Shown here piece after piece: positions 1-7,381 of a stretch of DNA of 12,080 nt. The notes beneath the pieces are model-generated. The model searched no databases and had not been told where the DNA came from. It saw only the letters and a list, made by a program, of their open reading frames with translations. The first letter of the stretch is position 1. Each line of letters opens with the position of its first letter. The stretch spans positions 1 through 12,080 of the forward strand of contig CAZTLI010000133.1 in NCBI GenBank assembly GCA_964614375.1. Reading direction: 5' to 3'. The position numbers were made by a program, and so were the translations under genes. The stretch comes from CAZTLI01 sp964614375 (GTDB lineage Bacteria > Chloroflexota > Anaerolineae > Aggregatilineales > Phototrophicaceae).

Positions 1-611
1 CTGGTCTGGCGATGCGCTGGGCGTTAAATGGTTATCGGGTGATTATTGGTTCGCGTAATGAGGATCGTGCTCAAACTCGCGCTGCCGAAATGAACGAGGA
101 ATTGGGCGGTGATTACCTGGTCGGGATGGAAAATGCCGATGCCGCGCAAGAAGCCAGCATCATTGTGCTGAGTGTGCCCTACAGCGCCCACAAAGATACA
201 CTACATGGTGTTAAGCAATACCTTGACGGCAAAGTGGTGGTGGATTTGACCGTTCCCCTCGCCCCACCCAACTTGACCTCTGTTTACATTCCCGAAGGCA
301 AATCAGCAGCCCTGGAAGCTCAATCGCTATTGGGCGATACAGTCAAAGTCGTTGGCGCATTCCATAATGTGAGTTCTGTTAAAATCAAGAATCCCAATAC
401 ATTTGTCGATTGTGATGTGCTGGTGTGCAGCGATGATGCAGTTGCGAAGGCAGAAGTGATAAAGCTGGTCGAAGCCAGTGGTATGCGCGGTATCGACGCC
501 GGCCCGCTGGTCAATTCGATTGCCGCCGAAGCCCTAACACCCGTCATTCTGTATATCAACAAAGCGTACAAGGTGAAAGGCGCCGGGATTCGCATCACCG
601 GCGTGGAATAG
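1..611 (+). CDS. npdG: NADPH-dependent F420 reductase (F420:NADP oxidoreductase), 5' partial
   Basis: Catalyses reversible hydride transfer between NADP(H) and coenzyme F420 in the cytoplasm. The frame is open from base 3 (Gly-Leu-Ala before the first ATG at 12). That ATG lies inside the N-terminal Rossmann fold: the visible text reads GLAMRWALNGYRVIIGSR, so the glycine-rich GGTG loop and true start lie upstream of the window. Family features seen include the IGSRN end of beta-2, which contacts the NADP 2'-phosphate in this family; an SVPYSAH segment; a VVDLTVPL strand; and the GAFHNVSS segment near the F420 site. About 200 residues are visible, close to the usual ~210-230, so only a short N-terminus is missing. 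The stop is 2 nt before the next start (cofE), implying co-transcription. Being beside F420 biosynthesis genes supports NpdG over related ketol-acid or pyrroline-carboxylate reductases. Confidence 0.88.
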   Translation, partial: GLAMRWALNGYRVIIGSRNEDRAQTRAAEMNEELGGDYLVGMENADAAQEASIIVLSVPYSAHKDTLHGVKQYLDGKVVVDLTVPLAPPNLTSVYIPEGKSAALEAQSLLGDTVKVVGAFHNVSSVKIKNPNTFVDCDVLVCSDDAVAKAEVIKLVEASGMRGIDAGPLVNSIAAEALTPVILYINKAYKVKGAGIRITGVE

Positions 612-613
612 CC

Positions 614-1384
614 GTGGTCGAAGCGCCTACATCTCTGTCACTGGTCGCATTACCCGGTATTCCGCTGGTTCAACCCGGTAACGACCTCGCACAAATTATT
701 CTCAATAGTTTACAGCAGTCCGGGCTATCTCTTCAAACAGGCGATGTATTGGTCATCTCATCAAAAATCGTCTCGAAGGCCGAAGGCTGCATCGTTGATT
801 TGACCACAATTGAACCGGGTGAAAAAGCCGTTCAAATTGGGAATGAAACACAGAAAGACCCGCGTATCGTAGAACTGGTACTGCGCGAAAGCAAAATGGT
901 ATCCCGCAAAGCCGTTGGGGTGCTGGTGACGCAGCACCGTCTGGGCTTTATCTCTGCGAATGCCGGGATAGACCAATCGAATGTTGATGATACGGGCGAC
1001 AAAGTGCTCCTCCTGCCGGGCAATCCCGATCAATCGGCGCAGCAAATACGCGCACAATTAGTTGCTGTCACCGGGGTCGAAGTCGGAATCGTCATCAGTG
1101 ATACACATGGTAGACCGTTTCGTATGGGTAATGTTGGCGTGGCTATAGGTGTCGCTGGAATGCCTGCACTGGTAGATTTACGTGGTCAAACTGACCTGTT
1201 CGGGCGTGAACTGCAAATCAGTATGCAGGGTTACGCCGATTTAGTCGCTTCCGCCGCGCATTTACTCTGTGGCGAAAGTGACGAAGGCCGCCCTGTTGTC
1301 CTGGTACGCGGCTTACAATTCGAACGAACGGACGGTCAAGCCGCTGAGCTGGTGCGCCCACCAGAGCAAGATTTGTACCGTTAA
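614..1384 (+). CDS. cofE: Coenzyme F420-0:L-glutamate ligase (single domain)
   Basis: Adds L-glutamate residues to F420-0 using GTP, building the gamma-glutamyl tail of coenzyme F420. The 256-residue length matches single-domain archaeal-type CofE rather than the ~450-residue two-domain FbiB of actinobacteria. Visible motifs: SSKIVSKAEG (49-58), DPRIVELVLRES (82-93), HRLGFISANAGIDQSN (108-123), VISDTHGRPFRMGNVGVAIG (160-179; metal- and GTP-binding Asp/His/Arg region), DLFGREL (194-200) and the C-terminal segment ending in GRPVVLVRG (to 233). The start is GTG at 614, 2 nt after the npdG stop. I see no clear Shine-Dalgarno sequence, so it may rely on translational coupling. The frame closes with TAA at 1382-1384. 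The nitroreductase half that completes FbiB elsewhere is encoded separately just downstream. Confidence 0.92.
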   Translation: MVEAPTSLSLVALPGIPLVQPGNDLAQIILNSLQQSGLSLQTGDVLVISSKIVSKAEGCIVDLTTIEPGEKAVQIGNETQKDPRIVELVLRESKMVSRKAVGVLVTQHRLGFISANAGIDQSNVDDTGDKVLLLPGNPDQSAQQIRAQLVAVTGVEVGIVISDTHGRPFRMGNVGVAIGVAGMPALVDLRGQTDLFGRELQISMQGYADLVASAAHLLCGESDEGRPVVLVRGLQFERTDGQAAELVRPPEQDLYR

Positions 1385-1430
1385 TTCATAACCTGTGACC
1401 AGTTGCCAATCTTCCTCCAACCAGACAGGT

Positions 1431-1437
1431 GTATAAT
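1431..1437 (+). promoter_or_regulatory. Candidate -10 box (GTATAAT) upstream of the nitroreductase-cofD-cofC operon
   Basis: A perfect TATAAT (1432-1437) lies in the 96-nt gap between cofE and the nitroreductase gene, 43 nt before the ATG at 1481. No good -35 sits at 17 nt; the best TTGACA-like word (TTGCCA, 1403-1408) is 23 nt away, which is too far. It could allow internal transcription of the downstream genes. TATAAT also occurs by chance inside genes here (for example 3600-3605), so this is tentative. Confidence 0.35.
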
Positions 1438-1480
1438 GATAATGTGGCATTAGCCCAAAACAGGCTTATGACCTTTAAAA

Positions 1481-2095
1481 ATGGATAAACAAAACAGCAA
1501 ATTGATGACAGATACGATCCAACAACGCCGTTCGCTTCGTCGCTACCATCCCGCCCCGGTGCCACGAGACCTCATCGAAACGGTGTTGACTGCGGCTATC
1601 TGGGCGCCATCAGCACATAACCGTCAGCCCTGGCGTTTTGCAGTGATACAACAAAAACAGAGCAAAGTCGCGCTGGCAACCGCAATGGGTACGCGCTTGC
1701 GACACGACTTAGAGGCCGATAATGTGCCCGAAGCGGTTATCGAGAAAGATGTCGCGCGGTCTTATGAGCGAATTACGTGCGCGCCTGTTGTCATTGTCCT
1801 GTGTCTGACGATGGTGGACATGGACAGCTATCCCGATGAAAAGCGGGCGAACAACGAATATCTCATGGCGGTGCAAAGCACGGCAATGGCGGGACAAAAT
1901 ATTCTGTTGGCTGCCCATGAATTGGGGCTAGGCGCGTGCTGGATGTGTGCGCCGCTGTTTGTGCCGGATGTCGTGCGCCAGACATTGAATTTACCAGAAG
2001 ATTGGCAGCCACAAGCCTTATTGACCATAGGCTATCCAGCACAAACGCGCGAGAAAACACGACGTCCACTTGAGGAGAGTGTGCTTTGGCTTTAG
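1481..2095 (+). CDS. Nitroreductase-family protein resembling the FbiB C-terminal domain (probable dehydro-F420-0 reductase)
   Basis: A flavin-dependent nitroreductase-fold protein of 204 residues. Visible motifs: RRSLRRY (16-22), APSAHNRQPWRF (42-53; FMN-binding region), a SYPDEKR segment (116-122), the helix around AGQNILLAAHELGLGACW (137-154) and PDVVR (162-166). From memory, the Tyr-Pro-Asp, Gln-Asn-Leu/Ile-Leu and Pro-Asp-Val-Val-Arg pattern matches the C-terminal half of mycobacterial FbiB, which reduces dehydro-F420-0 made from phosphoenolpyruvate. The position between cofE and cofD supports that role. The start is uncertain: ATG 1481 is the longest option, while ATG 1505 gives MTDTIQQRRS, a typical family start; neither has a clear ribosome-binding site. 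The 3' end overlaps the cofD start by 10 nt, so translation is probably coupled. An unrelated nitro- or flavin-reductase role is the alternative. Confidence 0.82.
   Translation: MDKQNSKLMTDTIQQRRSLRRYHPAPVPRDLIETVLTAAIWAPSAHNRQPWRFAVIQQKQSKVALATAMGTRLRHDLEADNVPEAVIEKDVARSYERITCAPVVIVLCLTMVDMDSYPDEKRANNEYLMAVQSTAMAGQNILLAAHELGLGACWMCAPLFVPDVVRQTLNLPEDWQPQALLTIGYPAQTREKTRRPLEESVLWL
2073..2077 (+). promoter_or_regulatory. Ribosome-binding site for cofD (AGGAG), supports a TTG start
   Basis: AGGAG sits 8 nt before TTG 2086, inside the last codons of the nitroreductase gene. This good spacing supports the rare TTG codon as the cofD start, and the protein then begins directly with the family's N-terminal strand and GGVGG loop. 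Confidence 0.7.
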
Positions 2096-3021
2096 AGAAT
2101 ATCGTCGTCCTCGTCGGCGGCGTAGGGGGTGCGAAACTGGCACTCGGCTTGTCAAAAGTCCTTCAACCTGAGCAGTTAACGGTGATTGTGAATACGGCGG
2201 ATGATTTCTGGTATTATGGCCTACGCATTTGCCCCGACTTGGACACAATTATGTACACCCTGGCGGATGTGGTCGATCCACATCATGGTTGGGGTCTCGC
2301 CAATGACAGCCGTGCGATGCTGGAAATGCTGACACGCTATGGCGAAGACACATGGTTCGGGCTGGGCGACAAAGACCTGGCAACACATCTCCTGCGAACA
2401 CAATGGCTGCGTGAGGGGTGTACCCTGACAGAAATTACACGTCAGTTCACAACGCGACTGGGTATTGCATGTCGTATATTGCCCATGACTGATGCCGAAG
2501 TCGCTACGAAGGTTGATACGGTCGAACATGGTGAATTATCGTTCCAAACGTATTTCGTGCGACATCGCTGGCAGCCAACTGTCCGGTCGCTTCGCTTCGC
2601 AGGTATTGAGCAAGCAACCGTAACCCCTGACGTACAGCAGGCGTTAAACAATGCCGATTGCATTCTTATCGCGCCATCAAATCCCTGGCTGTCTATCGCA
2701 CCGATTTTAGATGTCCCAGAAATGCGCGATCTTATCATTCAGCGACCAGTGCCGCGCGTGGCAATTACCCCCCTCATCGGCGGGCAAGCGGTTAAAGGGC
2801 CAACGGCGAAATTGATGGCAGAACTCAACTATGACGTGACTACCCGGCAGGTCGCTGGCTACTATGGTGATGTCATCAATGGATTTGTATCTGATTCCGC
2901 CGATGCGCCCCTGGATATACCCGGCATACGTACCACTGCAATGAACACATGGATGAAGAACGAAACAGATAAACAACAGGTAGCACACGCTGTGCTAAAC
3001 TGGATAGGAGGATGGGAGTAA
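2086..3021 (+). CDS. cofD: 2-phospho-L-lactate transferase-type enzyme (CofD/FbiA)
   Basis: Transfers the phosphorylated three-carbon acid from its GDP-activated form to Fo, giving F420-0 or dehydro-F420-0. At 311 residues it is full length. Visible motifs: GGVGGAKLA (11-19; nucleotide-binding loop), NTADD (36-40), DLDT (51-54), WFGLGDKDLATHLLRT (90-105), APSNPWLSIAPIL (196-208) and TPLIGGQAVKGPTAKLM (228-244). These are the classic CofD/FbiA signatures, distinct from the YvcK branch of the superfamily. The start is TTG 2086 with AGGAG 8 nt upstream, overlapping the nitroreductase stop by 10 nt. The stop TAA (3019-3021) shares its last A with the next ATG. The sequence alone does not tell which acid is used (2-phospholactate or phosphoenolpyruvate). 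The neighbouring nitroreductase points to phosphoenolpyruvate. Confidence 0.93.
   Translation: MALENIVVLVGGVGGAKLALGLSKVLQPEQLTVIVNTADDFWYYGLRICPDLDTIMYTLADVVDPHHGWGLANDSRAMLEMLTRYGEDTWFGLGDKDLATHLLRTQWLREGCTLTEITRQFTTRLGIACRILPMTDAEVATKVDTVEHGELSFQTYFVRHRWQPTVRSLRFAGIEQATVTPDVQQALNNADCILIAPSNPWLSIAPILDVPEMRDLIIQRPVPRVAITPLIGGQAVKGPTAKLMAELNYDVTTRQVAGYYGDVINGFVSDSADAPLDIPGIRTTAMNTWMKNETDKQQVAHAVLNWIGGWE
3006..3011 (+). promoter_or_regulatory. Ribosome-binding site for cofC (AGGAGG), favours the ATG at 3021
   Basis: A full AGGAGG ends directly against ATG 3012, leaving no spacer, but lies 9 nt before ATG 3021. Normal spacing therefore favours 3021, which also forms a TAATG stop/start junction with cofD. 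The longer start would only add Met-Gly-Val. Confidence 0.7.
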
Positions 3022-3677
3022 TGTGCAATTGGGTCATCATTCCTGTAAAACCCCTGAATCGTGCGAAAAGTCGTTTAGAAGATGTGTTGACACCCGACCA
3101 ACGCGCCGCATTTGCCGAAGCTATGTTACGACAGGTGCTCGCTGTGGTGACCGATGTCCCTCGCATCGTGGGCACACTGGTTGTCAGTCGCGATACCAGA
3201 GCCTTATCAATAGCGCGCGAATATGGCGCCAAAACAGTCCAGGAAAGCGGCACACCCGAACTCAATCCCGCACTCATGCGAGCGACACAGGTGGTACGGA
3301 CGTGGGGTTGCGAAGCGGTGCTTATTTTGCCAGCAGATTTACCCTTTGTGCGTGGTGAGGACATTGTAAATATTCTTGATATGGGCACGTCCGCATTCAG
3401 CACGGTTATCGCAACCGACCAGCATGGCGACGGCACAAATGCGCTGTTTGTACGTCCACCGGGACTGTTTCAATATCACTATGGCCCCAATAGCTTTCAA
3501 GCCCATATTCAGCTTGCACGGGAAAGTGGCGCCGAAGTTCACATTTATAAATCAGACTATATCGCGCTTGATGTCGATTTACCGGAAGACCTGGAACAGT
3601 ATAATCTGATTATTCAAGATGGTGGGTTTTCATCCTTGCCTCCCTTTTTACCAACTAAGACCGTTTTAGGAGACTGA
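3021..3677 (+). CDS. cofC: 2-phospho-L-lactate (or phosphoenolpyruvate) guanylyltransferase
   Basis: Uses GTP to activate a phosphorylated C3 acid as a guanylyl donor for CofD. The protein is 218 residues from ATG 3021, typical for the family. Visible motifs: PVKPLNRAKSRL (8-19; nucleotide-binding signature), LNPALMRA (81-88), LPADLPF (103-109; metal-binding Asp region), DGTNAL (137-142), YGPNSF (154-159) and DVDLPEDL (184-191). The last ~25 residues (IQDGGFSSLPPF and after) extend past the usual end after the PEDL helix and look low-complexity. A 3-residue longer start at ATG 3012 is possible but poorly spaced from the AGGAGG. The gene follows cofD by overlap and precedes the LLM gene by 3 nt. 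The acid substrate cannot be decided here. Confidence 0.92.
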   Translation: MCNWVIIPVKPLNRAKSRLEDVLTPDQRAAFAEAMLRQVLAVVTDVPRIVGTLVVSRDTRALSIAREYGAKTVQESGTPELNPALMRATQVVRTWGCEAVLILPADLPFVRGEDIVNILDMGTSAFSTVIATDQHGDGTNALFVRPPGLFQYHYGPNSFQAHIQLARESGAEVHIYKSDYIALDVDLPEDLEQYNLIIQDGGFSSLPPFLPTKTVLGD

Positions 3678-3680
3678 CCG

Positions 3681-4688
3681 ATGGCTGATCGAGTAGCTCT
3701 ATACTTACAGGATGCACATCCACTACAAGATGCCATTCAATACGTGCAATATGCCGAGTCGCGCGGGTTTGAAGCGGTGTGGCAAGCGGAAAGCCGCTTA
3801 GTCCGTGATGCAATTGTGCCGATGGCGGCCTTCGCCGCGACCACCAATCGCATCAAAATCGGTTCAGGTGTCATTAACAATTGGACACGCAACGCCGCTG
3901 TTATCGCCGCGACCTTTCTCACACTGGATGATCTTGCGCCTGACCGTATAATTTGTGGCGTTGGCGCATGGTGGGACCCCCTGGCATCTAAAGTGGGCAT
4001 CAATCGCACAAAGCCGCTGCTGGCAATGCGCGAGGTGGTGACGGTTGTCCGTGCCCTGCTCAAACGGGAGCGGGTCTCTTTTCATGGGGAATTCGTCCAA
4101 CTCGATGACGTGGAATTGGATGTCGTGCATGGGCGCAAAGAACCGCGTAACGTTCCCATTTACATTGGCGCGACCGGCCCCAAAATGATGGCACTCACGG
4201 GTGAAATTGCCGACGGCGCGGTCTTGAATTATCTCGTTTCACCTGCATACAACGACGGGGCAATGGCACAGCTCGAAACAGGCGCGAAAAAAGCAGGCCG
4301 CTCGATTGATGATATTGACCGTCCGCAGCTTGTGGTTTGTTCAGTCGATCATAATCGCAAACAAGCGCTTGATGGGGCGCGCAAATTGGTCACGCAGTAT
4401 CTTGGTCAACAACCACACATCATGAAAGCCAGCGGGGTTAGTCAAGATTTACTCGACGAAATTGGTCAAGTGCTGACGTGGCCTGCAACCGAAGAACAAA
4501 TTGAACAAGCCATGAAGCTCGTACCCGATGATGTGGTGCAGATGATTACGGCCTCCGGCACGCCGCAGGAAGTCCGGGCAAAAGTGCGTGAATATGTCGC
4601 AGCAGGCGCCACCTGCCCTATTCTCTATCCACTGGGGCACGATGTCCGCTTGATGATTGACACCTTTGCCGACGGCTATTCCAACTAG
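3681..4688 (+). CDS. LLM-class F420-dependent oxidoreductase
   Basis: A luciferase-like monooxygenase-fold (TIM barrel) oxidoreductase of 335 residues, expected to use F420H2 as hydride donor. Visible features: an N-terminal barrel with AESRGFEAVWQAE (25-37), the IGSGVINNWTRN segment (60-71; in Mer-type enzymes this region lies by the deazaflavin), LDDLAPDRIICGVGA (82-96), VPIYIGATGPKMM (158-170) and EIADGAVLN (175-183). It resembles methylene-tetrahydromethanopterin reductase-like members, but no methanopterin genes are nearby, so the substrate is unknown. AGGAG (3668-3672) lies 8 nt before the ATG, and the cofC stop is 3 nt upstream, so this gene is almost certainly in the F420 operon. An FMN-dependent relative is the alternative, but the context makes F420 much more likely. 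Confidence 0.87.
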   Translation: MADRVALYLQDAHPLQDAIQYVQYAESRGFEAVWQAESRLVRDAIVPMAAFAATTNRIKIGSGVINNWTRNAAVIAATFLTLDDLAPDRIICGVGAWWDPLASKVGINRTKPLLAMREVVTVVRALLKRERVSFHGEFVQLDDVELDVVHGRKEPRNVPIYIGATGPKMMALTGEIADGAVLNYLVSPAYNDGAMAQLETGAKKAGRSIDDIDRPQLVVCSVDHNRKQALDGARKLVTQYLGQQPHIMKASGVSQDLLDEIGQVLTWPATEEQIEQAMKLVPDDVVQMITASGTPQEVRAKVREYVAAGATCPILYPLGHDVRLMIDTFADGYSN

Positions 4689-4717
4689 CATTACTAAACA
4701 ATTGCACCTAATATGTT

Positions 4718-4742
4718 CGGGGCACATCGTGGATGTGCCTCG
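4718..4742 (+). terminator. Inverted repeat after the F420 operon: possible terminator or operator
   Basis: GGCACATC (4721-4728), a 3-nt loop GTG and GATGTGCC (4732-4739) form a perfect 8-bp stem. A G-U pair and two more pairs extend it to 11 bp (4718-4742). It lies 30 nt after the LLM stop, as expected of a terminator, but only TTGTGT follows, so it lacks a proper U-tract. It also covers the place where a -35 box would sit for the TATAAT at 4748-4753. An operator for a dimeric regulator of the next gene is therefore an alternative. Confidence 0.45.
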
Positions 4743-4747
4743 TTGTG

Positions 4748-4753
4748 TATAAT
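4748..4753 (+). promoter_or_regulatory. Candidate -10 box (TATAAT) for the membrane glycosyltransferase-like gene
   Basis: A perfect TATAAT lies directly after the inverted repeat. The expected transcription start, about 7 nt downstream, coincides with the TTG at 4760. No recognisable -35 is visible 17 nt upstream, where the inverted repeat lies. Confidence 0.4.
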
Positions 4754-4759
4754 TGAGGG

Positions 4760-7376
4760 TTGAGTTTAGATTTGTTTTCTCGTTTTCAGCGCCAACATGC
4801 GATTTGGGCATTGTTCTGCCTTATCGCTGCGGGGATTTTCATAATCTATGTCATCAGTGGATTGGTGGGCGGACGCGGCAACCTCCTGATGCCGCTGGAT
4901 GACGTATATATCCACTTTCAATACGCCCGACAAATGGCACACGGTCAGCCTTATATCTACAATCCCGGCGACCCGGCAACCTCCGGTGCGACGAGTTTTA
5001 TTTATCCGTTTGTGCTCGCAGCAGGTCATCTGCTGGGTTTTCAGGAATTGAATCTTGGCCTCTGGGCGATGAGCATTGGCGCGCTGGCGTTGCTGATGCC
5101 CGTGGCGATCCATGTGGCCGCCAAGCAGCGCNNNNNNNNNNCTGATGTCTATGTGGGCAATGTATCAGGTCTGCCGCTACAGTGGTTGCAGTCAGTGGTT
5201 AGCCGTGTTAGTGCCGATTTGGTTCGGCATGAATGGCGCTGTGTCATGGCATTTCATGAGTGGTATGGAAACAGGCCTCATCATCAGTTTCACATTATTC
5301 ACGCTCTATACCATCCTCAGTCACCAATTTCGCGCGTTTGTCATCGCTGCCACATTGTTATCCCTCACACGCCCCGAAGGCAGCATGATGGCGGCGATTG
5401 CGACTGTGGCAATGGCGATGCAGCTCAGGCGCGCCGATACGCAATCCGATGCCAAATCTATACCTGATCGCTGGAGATTTTGGTTAGCCATACCTCTCAT
5501 TGCAGCCCTCATACAGCCCACTGTCAACTATCTGATTACGGGGACGACTTCCGCAACGGGTACACAGGCAAAATCTATTCTGGCCTCTATTCCGCCTGAC
5601 TGGTCAGTTATCTTTAACCGCATTACAGTTAACTTCGTGACCATGTGGCGCGAATTAATCATGGGGAATAATGCCGAACGCAATTTGCAGTACCTCCCTA
5701 TCATACTGCCGCTGTTCGGCAGTATTGGGTTGGCGCGAATGCTGTTTTTGCGAGATAAGCGTTGGGTAGGCCTTGCCATAGTGGGCTGGTTCTTTGCGGT
5801 AACCGCCGCTGTATCCACACTCGACACCGCCTTCTGGCATTTCAAACGGTATCAGATGCCATTGATAATTCTGTTTTTCCCTCTGGCAGGATACGGGATG
5901 CACTGGCTGTTAACACGCCTGAACCAGAACTCGTCACTACAGACTCTACGAATTATGATCATCAGTTACGCTGCCATTGTCATTCCGCTTTTTAGTATCC
6001 CAATATTATTTACATTCTGGCAATTCCATCTGATTAATGTCGATTATGTCTATCGTCAACCCTATCAAATGGCGCTGTGGTTGCGTGAGAATACACCGGC
6101 TGATGCAACAATCGCCGTCCATGACGTGGGTATGATGCGTTACATGGGCAATCGCCGGACGCTCGATATGGTAGGTCTGACTACTCCCGGCGCGGCGGCG
6201 TACTGGCGCAATGGGCCGGGTGCAGTGGCGGAATTTTTGCTGCGCGAGCAGCCCGATTATATCGCAGCTTATGGTGAGGGACATGGCTACGGCTTGGGCA
6301 CATTGGTGGAAACACGACTCTATGCCAATCCGCTAGCCATATTTACGGTCAATCTCGATGCACGGGCAAATGTGGCGCTGGCGGCAAATTCTCAGGGCAT
6401 TTATCAACCGGACTGGTCAGAAGCCGACTATCGCCGCGAAGCGGTCGTGGGCAGCGCATTTGATTACACAAATGGTTTTCGCTTTGCAGATGGCGTAAAC
6501 GTGGGGGATATTGCTTCTGAACAATCACACGACTATCGATGGCAAAACGCGACTCCCCTGCCGGGATTTGCAACAGAAATCCGCGATATGCAATACGGTA
6601 CAAATCCTACACACTTTCTGGATGCCGCACGGCGTATCAATGGTGAAGAAAATTTCGTTGTACGCGACCTCAATCCCGATTTTGATGCGATGCTCATCAC
6701 CCGTGTCCATACCATCCATGCGGGTACGATCGACATTTATGCGAACGATGTATTTATTAGTACACGAGTCATTATACATAATCCGGGCTTCTGGCTTGAT
6801 CTTGCAACGCTGATTCCGGCTGAATTGGTCACAGAAACAATGACAATCCGTATCGTCTCGCATGTGGGAGATGGCTACTATATGCCAGCGTATCACCGTG
6901 TTGAACAGGGAGTCTATCAACCTGACCCACAACTCGACACGATGCTGGCATCCTATCAAGATGGCGCATTCGTCCTATCCTCCGAATCCGTGAGTCAGCG
7001 ATTAATTCGCGGGCGGCCTGTCATTTTGGCTAACTTTGACTGGTACAGTGATGGCAGCAGTACGGGTGATTATCGCTTCTTCGTTCACCTGTACGACGAC
7101 CTTGACCAACCGCCCATTGTTCAGCATGATGGCTATTTAGGAGGACGCCTTTTGTCTGGTTTCGGCGACTCAACACCCGGCAATTGGCTTCAAGGCAGCC
7201 GTCAAGATACAATTACATTTAATGTCAATGACACGCCAAACGGGCTGTATCATGTCGCGATTGGATTCTATAATCCGCAAACAAACGAACGCCTTATCCC
7301 GGAAAGTGATATTTACACCGTTTTGCCAGATGGACGGTTGTTATTGGATGATATTGAAATCTATGAGTTTGAGTAA
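4760..7376 (+). CDS. Multi-pass membrane glycosyltransferase-like protein (GT-C type) with C-terminal soluble region, interrupted by an assembly gap
   Basis: Read as one gene whose frame appears to change at the 10-N gap. The part before the gap encodes 124 residues. It has a membrane helix (about 15-36), an outer loop with the acidic pair LDDVYIHFQYARQMAHG (46-62; Asp47-Asp48 fit the GT-C catalytic loop), a PGDPATSGATSFIYPF stretch (69-84) and further helices. The part after the gap encodes 744 residues from base 5142. It has FMSGMETGLIISF, typical of these polyprenyl-sugar-dependent transferases, several membrane helices up to about base 6040, then ~440 non-membrane residues. That region starts with a HDVGMMRYMGNRRTLDMVGL-like stretch (about 6120-6174) and ends in a probable beta-rich domain (RFFVHLYDD, about 7075-7101). 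The start is TTG 4760 or TTG 4772; no ATG is available and a stop lies just upstream. Family membership is moderately sure; the sugar and acceptor are unknown. Confidence 0.72.
5132..5141. other. Assembly gap (10 N) inside the membrane protein gene
   Basis: Ten undetermined bases. The coding frame enters after the CGC codon at 5129-5131 and resumes with CTG at 5142. Ten is not a multiple of three, so the N length cannot be the true gap length if the gene is intact. The apparent frameshift should be treated as an assembly artefact. Confidence 0.95.
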
Positions 7377-7381
7377 CCACG

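Noticed and set aside
1451..1467. AGCC/GGCT hairpin in the cofE-nitroreductase gap as a terminator or riboswitch
   Set aside because: Only four pairs and no U-tract or conserved architecture.
2876..3436. A 186-codon minus-strand frame opposite cofD/cofC
   Set aside because: It lies fully opposite two genes with strong family motifs and its own translation shows no coherent domain; it is a shadow frame.
5112..5467. Two overlapping genes around the N gap, taken at face value
   Set aside because: The upstream reading loses membrane-protein character after the Ns, and the downstream reading only gains it after them. One gene interrupted by an unknown-length gap explains both.
6525..6959. A 144-codon minus-strand frame, Cys- and His-rich
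   Set aside because: It is antisense to the C-terminal half of the membrane protein gene, and the Cys/His pattern is irregular rather than a zinc-finger arrangement.
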